A stretch of 28,750 bases of DNA from an uncultured Clostridium sp. (lineage in GTDB: Bacteria > Bacillota > Clostridia > TANB77 > CAG-508), in the NCBI GenBank assembly GCA_900556975.1, contig USQZ01000021.1, forward strand, positions 1-28,750, read 5' to 3'. The translations under genes were made by a program, and so were the position numbers. Numbering within the stretch: the first letter of the stretch is position 1; every line of letters starts with the position of its first letter. The notes beneath the pieces are model-generated. The model was given only the letters and a program-made list of their open reading frames with translations, had not been told where the DNA came from and did not search any database. Below are positions 7,413 through 14,901 of the stretch, piece by piece.

Positions 7413-7441
7413 TTGTTTATTTTTTTGCGATATGTTATATT
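7413..7441 (+). promoter_or_regulatory. Promoter TTGTTT-17-TATATT with extended -10
   Basis: TTGTTT at 7413-7418 and TATATT at 7436-7441 are 17 bp apart, and TGT precedes the -10. It would drive the metallopeptidase-like gene at 7487. Confidence 0.5.
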
Positions 7442-7486
7442 AAATGTAGTTTGATATGAGATTAACAAAAGAAAAGAGGAAAAAGC

Positions 7487-8029
7487 GTGAATAAAGTGGT
7501 GGAAGAGAATAAAATTGCACAACAAAATGTTTTAAAAAGTTTTTGCACGAAATTTTTAGGTCAAGAAAGTATAATAATTAAACCAGAGGATATAAATTTT
7601 ATAAAAGATTGTTTACGAAAAATAGCAACTTATGAAAAAAATATATTAGATGAACAATATGAAGCTTCAAAAGAAAATGAATTAGATTTTGGTTTTGAAG
7701 AAATGCAAGATAATATGTTAGGATATTTTAGTAAAGCGCATGGCAATTGTTTTATTAGATTAAGAGATAATATGTATAGCCCAGTACTTTATTCCAGAGA
7801 TAAACTAGCTAGTACATTCTTATCACAATTAAATAGTGTATTTCATGAATTAAATCATTTCGAACAGGTTTTAAAGATGAAATCTGATAAATATGTTTCA
7901 TATACTAATTATAGAATGGCTCAGGAAAATGTTGCTAAGTCAAGGAAAATATATAAAGATAATTATGGAATATGCTACTTGAAATGGAAAGTAGATTGGC
8001 CGGCAAAAGAAGAGTTGAAGAATTGGTGA
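7487..8029 (+). CDS. HExxH metallopeptidase-like protein, N-terminal piece of an apparently frameshifted gene
   Basis: This frame gives 180 residues from a GTG with AGAGGA six bases upstream. It contains FHELNHFEQ with H120, E121 and H124, an HExxH zinc-binding motif inside a helix, as in zincin metallopeptidases; the rest is helical and unassigned. Its last 20 residues overlap the next frame and look non-native (KWKVDWPAKEELKNW). Over the same bases the other frame reads LLEMESRLAGKRR and continues as a long coding sequence. I infer one original gene of about 650 codons broken by a single-base change near 7950-7985. No slippery heptamer is visible, so programmed frameshifting is unlikely. 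A third zinc ligand could be a Glu in LLEMESRLAG. Confidence 0.7.
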   Translation: MNKVVEENKIAQQNVLKSFCTKFLGQESIIIKPEDINFIKDCLRKIATYEKNILDEQYEASKENELDFGFEEMQDNMLGYFSKAHGNCFIRLRDNMYSPVLYSRDKLASTFLSQLNSVFHELNHFEQVLKMKSDKYVSYTNYRMAQENVAKSRKIYKDNYGICYLKWKVDWPAKEELKNW

Positions 8030-9447
8030 AATGTTTAGGAGATAATTATGAATTTAAGGATTTGCTAGAACAAAATAAAATGGTAACGGATAAAGAAGGA
8101 TATATAGAAAATGTTCATGAGGTGGCACCAAAATTGATACATAAAGAAGGATTTCAAGAGAGCGAAGCAGTTAGAAATCAATTATTACACGAACGTATAG
8201 CTAGACGTCCACAATATTTAAAAGAATATCCGATATTAAAGTATAGATATAATGAAGATGGTTCAAGAAAAAAGATTTTGGATATAGTGAATGATTTGTC
8301 TGAATATGCAAATGACGGGGAAAAAATAAAAATTCTTATTGAAACTCTTACAGAAGCGGTAGAGGAAGCAACAATAGATGAATTAAAAGAAGTTGAAGCA
8401 ACTTATTCAGGTTCGGCAAGTTATATATATGAATTTTTATATGATGAAAATGAAATAAGATTTAAGCAAGAAAAAGAAATGATAAGGAATTTGAAGGAAC
8501 AGAATTTGTTTCCTGGTACTGAAAATGATAAGTTTATTGATCAGAATTTAGAGCAAATTTTGGAGAGTAAATATAAAAGAAGATTTGAAATGCTAGAAAT
8601 GTATCAAGATGGCAGATATGAGGAAGGATATGAATTAATAAATTACAATTTACAAAAAGGAGTAGATGTACCATTAAGAGAAGATAATGTTTCAGATGTA
8701 GAGAATAGTATACGTCATTTATTTGTTAGAGAGAAGTTTATAGATGTGTATAATAAGACAGAGTCTGAGATAGATTTTAAGAATAGGGAATTTAATGAGG
8801 ATGCTAAAATAAGTTATGTGCTTAATGCGGTTGCAACAGGAAAGATTCCAAGTAGACTTTTTCATAGAGTGGCTAGAACATTTCCGAGATTTACAAGAAA
8901 TAATTTTAAAGAGTTAGCTACAGTTTTCAAGGTGGCTGAGGATTTAACGTTACCTGGTGGAAAGAATTATGTGACTGAGTTATATAATATTCCAGATGTG
9001 CAGAAAATTGTGGAGAAAATGGTTGAATCTGATGTATATAAAGAATTGGTTGAAGAAAGTAAGTTGAGTTCACAACCAGAAAGAAAAACTCAATTGGATT
9101 TAGATTATGAAATAGCAGATGAGCATTTACGTTACTTAGAATCTCCAGAAGATGAATTGAGTGAGTTTGTGACAAATGATATTCCTACGATAGGTGAGAA
9201 TGCGTCAGAAGCGGATAAGGCAATGTGGAAAATTACAACGATTCAAAAAGGATATTTAGTATCAGTTGAAGATGGGGATTGGGCAAGAAGCAGAGAACCG
9301 GTGTATTTAAAAAGTAGAAGAGATTTGATAATGGAAGATGCTGTTAGAGAGGCAGTAAGAAGAAATGTTTCTTTTGATCAAGTGCAGGGTGTTAATTTTA
9401 AAGAGGAACAAACACAAGATAAAGAAGGAGTTGATCAGGATGACTAG
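7972..9447 (+). CDS. C-terminal piece of the split metallopeptidase-like gene, unknown domain
   Basis: The open frame gives up to 491 residues, highly charged, mostly helical and rich in Glu and Lys. I recognise no domain. The ATG at 7972 has no ribosome binding site and lies inside the preceding coding sequence; the frame stays open only a few codons upstream (LWN). That, and the natural continuation of LLEMESRLAGKRRVEELV from the upstream protein, argues that this is the downstream part of one gene in the -1 frame relative to 7487-8029. It may also be a separate coupled protein if the frameshift is genuine and tolerated. It overlaps the next gene by eight bases. Confidence 0.65.
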   Translation: MLLEMESRLAGKRRVEELVKCLGDNYEFKDLLEQNKMVTDKEGYIENVHEVAPKLIHKEGFQESEAVRNQLLHERIARRPQYLKEYPILKYRYNEDGSRKKILDIVNDLSEYANDGEKIKILIETLTEAVEEATIDELKEVEATYSGSASYIYEFLYDENEIRFKQEKEMIRNLKEQNLFPGTENDKFIDQNLEQILESKYKRRFEMLEMYQDGRYEEGYELINYNLQKGVDVPLREDNVSDVENSIRHLFVREKFIDVYNKTESEIDFKNREFNEDAKISYVLNAVATGKIPSRLFHRVARTFPRFTRNNFKELATVFKVAEDLTLPGGKNYVTELYNIPDVQKIVEKMVESDVYKELVEESKLSSQPERKTQLDLDYEIADEHLRYLESPEDELSEFVTNDIPTIGENASEADKAMWKITTIQKGYLVSVEDGDWARSREPVYLKSRRDLIMEDAVREAVRRNVSFDQVQGVNFKEEQTQDKEGVDQDD

Positions 9448-9877
9448 TACGTATAGTAGAGCGTGTACAGAGGCGTTAGCGATTATAGATTGTTTATCAG
9501 ATGAGGAATATAATAAGATTCCGATTGAGAAGTTGAGATTTTTGGAGAATAATTGCGATTCAAGTTATTTGTTTAAAATTGATTCGGATGTTGAGCTGGC
9601 GGAGCAGAATGTTATGGATGAGACTTATGCGATTTTGCTTGCGATTTATAGGGATGATTTTGCAACGGAGAATCAGAGGAAGATTTTGAATACGTTGTTG
9701 ATTCAGAATTTTAATGAGAAAGAAGAGGAGAAAAAGGAGAAGTATACGAAGTATCAGAAGTTACATGGGGAGGTTCACAAGGTTGAGGAGAGTGTGCCTG
9801 AGGTGGCTTTGGTGAGTGTTGAGAAGAAGTGGTATACGAAAGTGTTTGAGTTTGTGAAGAGAATGTTTGGAAAGTGA
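9440..9877 (+). CDS. Small helical protein of unknown function
   Basis: The 145-residue protein starts MTSTYSRACTEALAIIDCLSDEEYNKIP and contains LRFLENNCDSSYLFKID, then a Lys/Glu-rich helix and a basic C terminus. This layout recalls short uncharacterised proteins common in clostridia with an EYNKIP...L...ENN....Y.F.ID signature. I chose the ATG at 9440, with AAGGAG nine bases upstream, overlapping the previous stop; an upstream in-frame ATG at 9365 lies deep in the previous gene. It is probably translated with the preceding gene. A terminator follows at 9952. Confidence 0.75.
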   Translation: MTSTYSRACTEALAIIDCLSDEEYNKIPIEKLRFLENNCDSSYLFKIDSDVELAEQNVMDETYAILLAIYRDDFATENQRKILNTLLIQNFNEKEEEKKEKYTKYQKLHGEVHKVEESVPEVALVSVEKKWYTKVFEFVKRMFGK

Positions 9878-9951
9878 GAAGAGAGATTTAGGAGAGAAAG
9901 AGTGATAGTTGAAAATAAGGTTGAGTGAAGGTGAATGGGGGAGTTGGATGG

Positions 9952-9984
9952 AAGAGTTACAAGAAATTGTGGCTCTTTTTTTCT
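9952..9984 (+). terminator. Intrinsic terminator
   Basis: GAGTTACAA and TTGTGGCTC pair over nine positions (two G-T pairs) around GAAA, followed by a run of T. It lies in a 254-bp gap in which I otherwise see only the promoter at 10070. Confidence 0.75.
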
Positions 9985-10069
9985 TTTGGTGGAGGAGTAG
10001 TGGATGATGTTTTTTGAAAAGTCGGATTGAGAAAATTCGATAAAATATGACCAGATTTTGTTAATTTCA

Positions 10070-10098
10070 TTGTCAAATTTTAGAATTTATGGTATAAA
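10070..10098 (+). promoter_or_regulatory. Promoter TTGTCA-17-TATAAA
   Basis: TTGTCA at 10070-10075 and TATAAA at 10093-10098 are separated by 17 bp, with the predicted start near 10105 and the HIT-family ATG at 10132. Confidence 0.75.
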
Positions 10099-10131
10099 GA
10101 AGGTGGAATTTTAATTATTGAGGAGATTGAG

Positions 10132-10623
10132 ATGAGGGATTATACAAATAAAGAAGTAAAATATGAAGGATGTCCAGGATGTGCTTTTGCCAAGCACGAA
10201 TTTGACTTGCCTTGTGGGATAGCTTATGAGAATGAAAGATTTACATTAGCACAAGATTGGGAATTGCCAATTGAAGGTTTTATGATAGTTTCACCAAAGA
10301 GACATATTGAAAAATTGAGTGAGCTTTCGAGAGATGAGAGAATTGAAATGTTTGATATAGTTGATAGAACTATTAAGATTTTGAGAGAGAATGGTGTTTG
10401 TGAAAATTTCGATGTGATTTTTGAAGAGAGAGCGGATAGACATTTACATGTATGGATTATGCCTAGACATGAATGGATGTTGGAGATTTGCGAGGATATT
10501 ATTGATAATGTTAAGGTTGTTTGTGATTATGCAAAAGAGAATTTTAGAAATGATAGGGTGTATGAGAAGATTGCTGAGGTTAGTGAGATTGTGAGAGAAG
10601 GATTTGAGAAGAGAGAGAAGTAA
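10132..10623 (+). CDS. HIT-family (histidine triad) protein with an HxHxW variant motif
   Basis: The 163-residue protein has a CPGC pair at residues 14-17, then a HIT-like fold with GFMIVSPKRHIEKLSEL and the active-site region RHLHVWIMPRH (H104, H106). The third histidine of the usual HxHxHxx is Trp (W108), while H106 remains as the likely nucleophile position. HIT proteins hydrolyse or transfer nucleotide monophosphates, for example AMP from dinucleoside polyphosphates; the substrate here is unknown. A GAGGAG box precedes the ATG. Its TAA overlaps the ATG of the next ORF. Confidence 0.8.
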   Translation: MRDYTNKEVKYEGCPGCAFAKHEFDLPCGIAYENERFTLAQDWELPIEGFMIVSPKRHIEKLSELSRDERIEMFDIVDRTIKILRENGVCENFDVIFEERADRHLHVWIMPRHEWMLEICEDIIDNVKVVCDYAKENFRNDRVYEKIAEVSEIVREGFEKREK

Positions 10624-10817
10624 TGGATGATTTAGTAAATTTGGTAGTTACTGCTAGAAGTGAAGCGGAGTGTTTAAATTTTTTGAGGCTAATTTATGAA
10701 GGAAAAGAGTATATTTGTGATGATTTGAAGAAGTATGTGAATGAGAATAGATTGAATTTTGATAAGATTTTGAAAAAAATCATAATAAAAAAATACAAAT
10801 ATTGTATATTTTGTTGA
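10623..10817 (+). CDS. Short ORF coupled to the HIT gene, possibly truncated
   Basis: The 64-residue product starts at TAATG, sharing one base with the HIT stop codon, which favours translational coupling. The first 50 residues look like normal coding sequence (SEAECLNFLRLIYEGKEYICDDL). The end (KKIIIKKYKYCIFC) comes from an A-rich stretch with runs of seven A and looks like a tail acquired by a frameshift or truncation. I recognise no family. Confidence 0.5.
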   Translation: MDDLVNLVVTARSEAECLNFLRLIYEGKEYICDDLKKYVNENRLNFDKILKKIIIKKYKYCIFC

Positions 10818-10842
10818 GAGAAATAGAAATTTGTGATATAAA
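10814..10842 (+). promoter_or_regulatory. Promoter TTGAGA-17-TATAAA of the ABC-3C-like operon
   Basis: TTGAGA at 10814-10819 and TATAAA at 10837-10842 are 17 bp apart, with TGA before the -10 (extended form). The flanks TTTGTTGAGA and TGTGATATAAAATA are identical to those of the promoter at 16376-16404. Confidence 0.7.
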
Positions 10843-10895
10843 ATACTATAATATAAAAACTATAATTAAAATAATACATAAGACAAGGAAGAAAA

Positions 10896-11084
10896 ATGAG
10901 AAAATTTTTTTATCGAAAAGAAATAGAAATAATTGAGGAATATGAAATTTTTAATCTTGTATTAATCAAAGAAATTAATACAAGACAAGAATATTATATA
11001 GATAAAGATTTGCTTAGTTATGAACCATTAACTGAAAAAAGTATAAATATTAGTTACATTAATTGGGGGAATACAAAATGTTAG
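10896..11084 (+). CDS. Small leader protein of the ABC-3C-like operon, unknown
   Basis: The 62-residue product (MRKFFYRKEIEIIEEYEIFN...) is preceded by AAGGAAG at good spacing and is the first frame after the operon promoter. It overlaps the restriction-like effector gene by seven bases, a sign of coupled translation. It looks like a small beta-rich protein. Standard three-gene systems of this type do not need it, so it may be a regulator, an antitoxin-like partner or a leader peptide. No family is recognised. Confidence 0.6.
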   Translation: MRKFFYRKEIEIIEEYEIFNLVLIKEINTRQEYYIDKDLLSYEPLTEKSINISYINWGNTKC

Positions 11085-12022
11085 AATTTATTGACAAGTT
11101 AGATGGAAATAGGTGGGAAGAACTTTGTGACAGTTGTTATAGAAAGCGATATCAGAAAGATAATTATCAATATATACCAGCAGAATATCAGGGAGATTGT
11201 GGAATAGAAGGATATACTAAAACAGGAATAACATATCAATGTTATTATCCAGAAAAAAATTATAATGATGATGAATTATATGAACATTTGAGAGATAAGA
11301 TGACAACTGATATACAAAAATTGATTGACAATGAAAAAAGATTAAAAGCAATTGGTGTTGATAAAGTCATCGAGTGGCATTTTGTGATTCCAGAATATAG
11401 AGATAAAAGAATTTTGGAGCATGCTGAAAAGAAAAGAAAAGAAGTATTAGAAAAGAAGAAACAGAAGAAGTTAGATTATATTTCAAAAGATTTTAAAATT
11501 ACAGTGAAAGTTATGGAGGATTTTAGAGAAGAACTATATTTTTTAATAAAAACAGAGAAAGACTATAAATTAGATTTAGCTTTAAAACACACAAGGCAAA
11601 ATATAGATTGGAAAAAATGTGATTCCGATAAAGTGAAGAATATAGAAAGAAAAATCAGAAGTTTATTATCAAGTCAAAACTCAATAATTGATGAAGATAA
11701 ATTAAATGAATTAGTGAATTTGTATGTGGATTATTATCTGAAAGGTATAGAATTATTTAACACTATACAAGATAAATTACCAGAACAATATGAAGATTTA
11801 GTAAATATTGAATATACATATGGAGATGATATAAAGCAAAAATGTTTAAGTAATAATGATAAAACATGTAATAAGAGTATTTTCGATGAAATTATTAGAA
11901 ATTTTGAAAAAGATTTAAAGGAGGAATACAAGGATTTATGGACAATGGCAAGTATTAAGGAAATAAAGAATGATTTAATAGGAAAGTGGTTGGCAGAATG
12001 TCCATTGAGTTTTGTAGAATAA
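11078..12022 (+). CDS. Restriction-endonuclease-like effector of an ABC-three-component-like system
   Basis: The 314-residue protein opens with a restriction-like domain: GNRWEELCDSCYRKRY at about 10-25, then AEYQGDCGIEGYTKTGITYQCYYPE. The GD...YQ spacing resembles Mrr-like PD-(D/E)XK nucleases, but the final Lys of the QxK element is not obvious (QCYYPE), so activity is uncertain. The middle and C terminus are helical and charged. The ATG at 11078 has a GGGGGA box upstream; an in-frame ATG at 11063 lies before the box. Followed by a winged-helix protein and a Rad50-like ATPase, it fits the effector slot of an ABC-3C conflict system, presumably anti-phage. Confidence 0.7.
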   Translation: MLEFIDKLDGNRWEELCDSCYRKRYQKDNYQYIPAEYQGDCGIEGYTKTGITYQCYYPEKNYNDDELYEHLRDKMTTDIQKLIDNEKRLKAIGVDKVIEWHFVIPEYRDKRILEHAEKKRKEVLEKKKQKKLDYISKDFKITVKVMEDFREELYFLIKTEKDYKLDLALKHTRQNIDWKKCDSDKVKNIERKIRSLLSSQNSIIDEDKLNELVNLYVDYYLKGIELFNTIQDKLPEQYEDLVNIEYTYGDDIKQKCLSNNDKTCNKSIFDEIIRNFEKDLKEEYKDLWTMASIKEIKNDLIGKWLAECPLSFVE

Positions 12023-12028
12023 AAGGGT

Positions 12029-12514
12029 ATGAGTAATGAATTAGATTTTAAAGAATTAAAATTTGTTGAAAGACCTAAAGCGATACCATATAATTATAGA
12101 ATTAGCTATAGAGTAGCTCAAATTGTATTAATAATAGGTAAAACTGTAACAAGAGGTGGATGCTCATTTTTAAAAATACAAATTATTTCGCAAGCGCTAA
12201 AGAGTAATGAAAATTTTAAAGAATTATTAAAATTCACAAAAGAACAATCACTATTTGGTAATATTATTAAATTCGATCCGGCAATAAATAAAGCAATAGA
12301 ATATGCTTTAACAGATGGAATTTTAGAAAAACAAAAAGATGGAAAATTTAAATTAACTACTTTAGGTAAACAAATATTTAAAGAAATAGATGAAGATAAT
12401 ACTTTAATGTGTATAGAAAAGAAGAATATTGAAGAAATTGCTGATAAGATAAACGAAAATAAAATTAAAGAAATCTTAAATTTATGGGGGAATTATAGTG
12501 CTAAAAATAAATAG
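12029..12514 (+). CDS. Middle component of ABC-three-component-like system, winged-helix protein
   Basis: The 161-residue protein has a helical N terminus (YNYRISYRVAQIVLIIGK) and a winged-helix-like C-terminal half (KAIEYALTDGILEKQKDGKFKLTTLGKQIF), matching the small middle component between effector and ATPase in ABC-3C operons, thought to link the two. It lies six bases after the effector stop. Its GGG box is unusually close to the ATG, so it probably relies on reinitiation after the upstream gene. It overlaps the ATPase gene by 17 bases. Confidence 0.7.
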   Translation: MSNELDFKELKFVERPKAIPYNYRISYRVAQIVLIIGKTVTRGGCSFLKIQIISQALKSNENFKELLKFTKEQSLFGNIIKFDPAINKAIEYALTDGILEKQKDGKFKLTTLGKQIFKEIDEDNTLMCIEKKNIEEIADKINENKIKEILNLWGNYSAKNK

Positions 12515-14534
12515 GTTAAAAATAATTATAACTACGGCACAAAAGAAATTTGGTTTTGATGAGAAATTTAATGAAGGAGTAAATCTTATATCAAGTTATG
12601 AGAATACAAAAGGGAAAAGTTCTATAATAGAATCTATATATTATTGTTTGGGAATAGAAGAGTTAATAGGTGGAAGAAATGATAAAGTTTTAAAATCAGT
12701 TTTTAGAAGTAAAATAGAATTTAATAATATAGAATATGTTCCTTTAGATTGCAAATTTTATTTAGAGATAGAAAATTCGAAAAGAGAAGTTGTTACAATA
12801 AATAGAAACACAAATAAGATTTCTATGCAAAATAGTAAATTAATAACGGTATATGAGGGAAATATAGATGAAAGCATGTCAGGAAAGAGTAACTTTGAGG
12901 AATATTATACTAATTTGCCAGGAGCAGCAACACATGAAAGAGGATTTCATGTGTTTTTGGAAAATTTTTTAGGTTGGAAATTACCAGAGATTCCAACATA
13001 TGATGAGGTCGAACGAAAATTATATATGCAAGTAGTTTTTGCTTCTATGTTTATTGAACAAAAAAGGGGTTGGGCAGATATTTTAATAGGAATACCAAAT
13101 ATATTTAAAATAAAGGAACCAAAAAAAAGAGTAGTAGAATTTTTGTTGGGATTAGATACTATTGAAGTTGAGAAGAAAAAAGCATATATAAAGAAAATGG
13201 AAGAAGACATAAATCTTAAATGGAAAAATTTATATGAAGATGCAATAGGAGAAATGAAGAAAATCAATTGTAATTCAAATGATATTTATTTAAAGCCTAG
13301 GATATTGCTAGATAATTATGTAGAGACTTTGAATATACAAGTGGAAGAAAATGAACAATATACAGATATAAATGAAAAAATAAATAGATTAAATGATGAG
13401 ATAACTAATTTAAAGCAAACGAAACCAAGAGTTGGAATGGTAAATGATAAAATTCAAATAGAACTTGAAGAAAATAAAGAAAAACTTAATTCACTTGAAT
13501 TAATGCTAATTAAAGAATATGAAAAAGAAAATGAAGAAAAATTTGGATTAAATAAATTGAATAAAATATTAGAAAATGTTAATCTAGATTTAAATAATAA
13601 TAAGGATGCTAAAAAAATAATGGAGCTAGGTTCTATAAAAAATACAAGTATAGGTAAAAAGGTATGCCCATTATGCAATAGCAAAATTGAAGATAGTTTA
13701 TTGTTAAGTCAAAAAAATTATAATACTATGAGTATTGAAGAAAACATTGAACATTTAAAACAGCAGAAGAAATTAATAGAATATGCTATAGATAATAGAA
13801 AACTAAATATAAGTAATTATCGTGATAATAGAACTAAAATAAAATCTGAGATTATTAAATTAAGAAGAATTATTAGAAGCCAAATAAATGACTTATATGA
13901 AAAAGATGAGAGTTTATCGGAAACAAGCATATATACAAAAGTAGATTTACAAAATCAAATGGAAGAATTTGAATTATTAAAAGAAAAATATTTTGAATAT
14001 AAAAGGAAATTTTATGATTTGTCAGAAGAACTAAAGAAGGTATTAAATGAAAAAGAAGAATTGCCTAAAGATAAATTTACTGAGAGAGATAAAGAAAAAA
14101 TATCTAAATTTGAGAAATGCTTTAAGGAAAAAATAGAGAAGTATGGATATAAAAGTGAAAATGTATCTAATATTCAAATTTCAATGGATAAACTAATTCC
14201 AACTATAGATGGATTTGATATGAGATTTGATAATTCTGGTAGTGATAATATTAGGGCAATTTGGGCATATACGATATCACTATTAATAGTTTCTAGAGAT
14301 ATGGCAGGAAATCATCCTAATATACTGATTATAGATGAGCCAATGCAACAAAGTGTCATTGAGGAAGATTTATTTTCTTTTATTGAAGATTTGAATAGAA
14401 TAAGCAACGGAATACAAGTTATTATAGGAATGACACTTGGAAATGAAAAGATTAAAGAAAAAATAAAGGAATATAATAATATAAATGTGATTTTGTTAAA
14501 AGATAAAGCTATAAAGCCGATTGAAAAAATATAA
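12498..14534 (+). CDS. Rad50/SMC-like ABC ATPase of the ABC-three-component-like system
   Basis: 678 residues. The N-terminal ATPase half has a Walker A variant SYENTKGKSS at 33-42, ending in GKS and followed by IIESIYYCLG, as in DUF3732/RecN-like ATPases. Long coiled-coil stretches flank a zinc-hook-type CPLC at about 390-394. The C-terminal half has a probable signature region near SGSDNIRAIWAY and Walker B ILIIDEP at about 608-615. It should bind ATP and act as sensor or clamp that licenses the nuclease partner. The GTG start at 12498 has GGGGGA six bases upstream inside the previous gene. Confidence 0.8.
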   Translation: MLKINRLKIIITTAQKKFGFDEKFNEGVNLISSYENTKGKSSIIESIYYCLGIEELIGGRNDKVLKSVFRSKIEFNNIEYVPLDCKFYLEIENSKREVVTINRNTNKISMQNSKLITVYEGNIDESMSGKSNFEEYYTNLPGAATHERGFHVFLENFLGWKLPEIPTYDEVERKLYMQVVFASMFIEQKRGWADILIGIPNIFKIKEPKKRVVEFLLGLDTIEVEKKKAYIKKMEEDINLKWKNLYEDAIGEMKKINCNSNDIYLKPRILLDNYVETLNIQVEENEQYTDINEKINRLNDEITNLKQTKPRVGMVNDKIQIELEENKEKLNSLELMLIKEYEKENEEKFGLNKLNKILENVNLDLNNNKDAKKIMELGSIKNTSIGKKVCPLCNSKIEDSLLLSQKNYNTMSIEENIEHLKQQKKLIEYAIDNRKLNISNYRDNRTKIKSEIIKLRRIIRSQINDLYEKDESLSETSIYTKVDLQNQMEEFELLKEKYFEYKRKFYDLSEELKKVLNEKEELPKDKFTERDKEKISKFEKCFKEKIEKYGYKSENVSNIQISMDKLIPTIDGFDMRFDNSGSDNIRAIWAYTISLLIVSRDMAGNHPNILIIDEPMQQSVIEEDLFSFIEDLNRISNGIQVIIGMTLGNEKIKEKIKEYNNINVILLKDKAIKPIEKI

Positions 14535-14624
14535 TAATTAGATTACTGAAAAATTAAAATATATATCTTAAGAAAATTTGATTGTATGTAAGAGTTCCAT
14601 AAAAATGGTTACTTAAAAAAGAAA

Positions 14625-14647
14625 AGTCCATATTTACTGGAGTTTTT
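14625..14647 (+). terminator. Weak candidate terminator after the ATPase gene
   Basis: AGTCCA and TGGAGT pair with one mismatch around TATTTAC and are followed by a run of T. It would separate the ABC-3C-like operon from the reverse-transcriptase unit. The stem is short, so some read-through is likely. Confidence 0.35.
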
Positions 14648-14687
14648 CACATTTTTATAGGTTTAAAATAGATATGTCACACTTATA

Positions 14688-14716
14688 TTGAAAATAAAAT
14701 AAATATGATGTATAAT
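14688..14716 (+). promoter_or_regulatory. Promoter TTGAAA-17-TATAAT for the reverse-transcriptase leader RNA
   Basis: TTGAAA at 14688-14693 and a consensus TATAAT at 14711-14716 are 17 bp apart. The predicted start point, about 14722-14724, is just before a hairpin (TCCTA/TAGGA) and nearly 300 nt before the reverse-transcriptase ATG, leaving a long noncoding leader. Confidence 0.75.
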
Positions 14717-14748
14717 AAAAAAGTCCTATAAAAGTAGTTGTAGGAGAT

Positions 14749-14874
14749 TTAGATTACTGCAATGTCAAGTACTAATTTAATATTTATATTGACGATTATG
14801 TCAACTTCAATATTATATAGTGATTGTATTGCATAGATTATGAATATGTCAATTAATGAACTTGATTTGTTCAT
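14749..14874 (-). other. Latent antisense ORF inside the leader RNA, candidate never-ending ORF of a DRT2-like system
   Basis: On the minus strand GGAGG (14887-14883) lies eight bases before an ATG at 14874. The frame gives 41 residues, very rich in Ile, Val and Leu, with three Asp-Ile units. The same frame is open upstream to at least 14955; it stops at TAA 14751-14749. In this AT-rich DNA a gap of about 68 codons without a stop is unexpected; the other five frames all contain stops in 14755-14907. The frame would have no end if 14752 or higher were joined to about 14904 or higher by a repeat of 153 nt. As an ordinary gene it would have a poor promoter, so I propose that it is expressed only from reverse-transcribed repeats. 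Confidence 0.45.
14763..14768 (-). promoter_or_regulatory. Displaced -35 box TTGACA on the antisense strand
   Basis: A consensus TTGACA reads on the minus strand near the end of the latent ORF. Nothing like a -10 lies 16-18 bp after it in the linear genome. In a head-to-tail repeat of 153 nt it would stand exactly 17 bp before the extended -10 at 14893-14901. Two further TTGACA copies at 14799-14804 and 14847-14852 lack a good -10. Confidence 0.4.
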
Positions 14875-14892
14875 ATATCTAACCTCCATTAT

Positions 14893-14901
14893 ATTATACC
14901 A
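14893..14901 (-). promoter_or_regulatory. Orphan extended -10 (TGGTATAAT) on the antisense strand
   Basis: The minus strand reads TGG then TATAAT (14898-14893), directly before the GGAGG and ATG of the latent ORF. The linear genome has CCTCCT, not a -35, 17 bp upstream. The predicted transcript would start at about 14887, at the first G of GGAGG. Confidence 0.45.

Noticed and set aside
7960..7985. Programmed ribosomal frameshift joining the two metallopeptidase frames
   Set aside because: No X XXY YYZ slippery heptamer, stimulatory hairpin or internal binding site is visible; a plain indel is simpler.
10694..10879. 61-codon minus-strand open frame
   Set aside because: It arises from an AT-rich stretch antisense to the short ORF after the HIT gene and to the promoter at 10814; composition is Phe/Tyr/Ile-rich noise.
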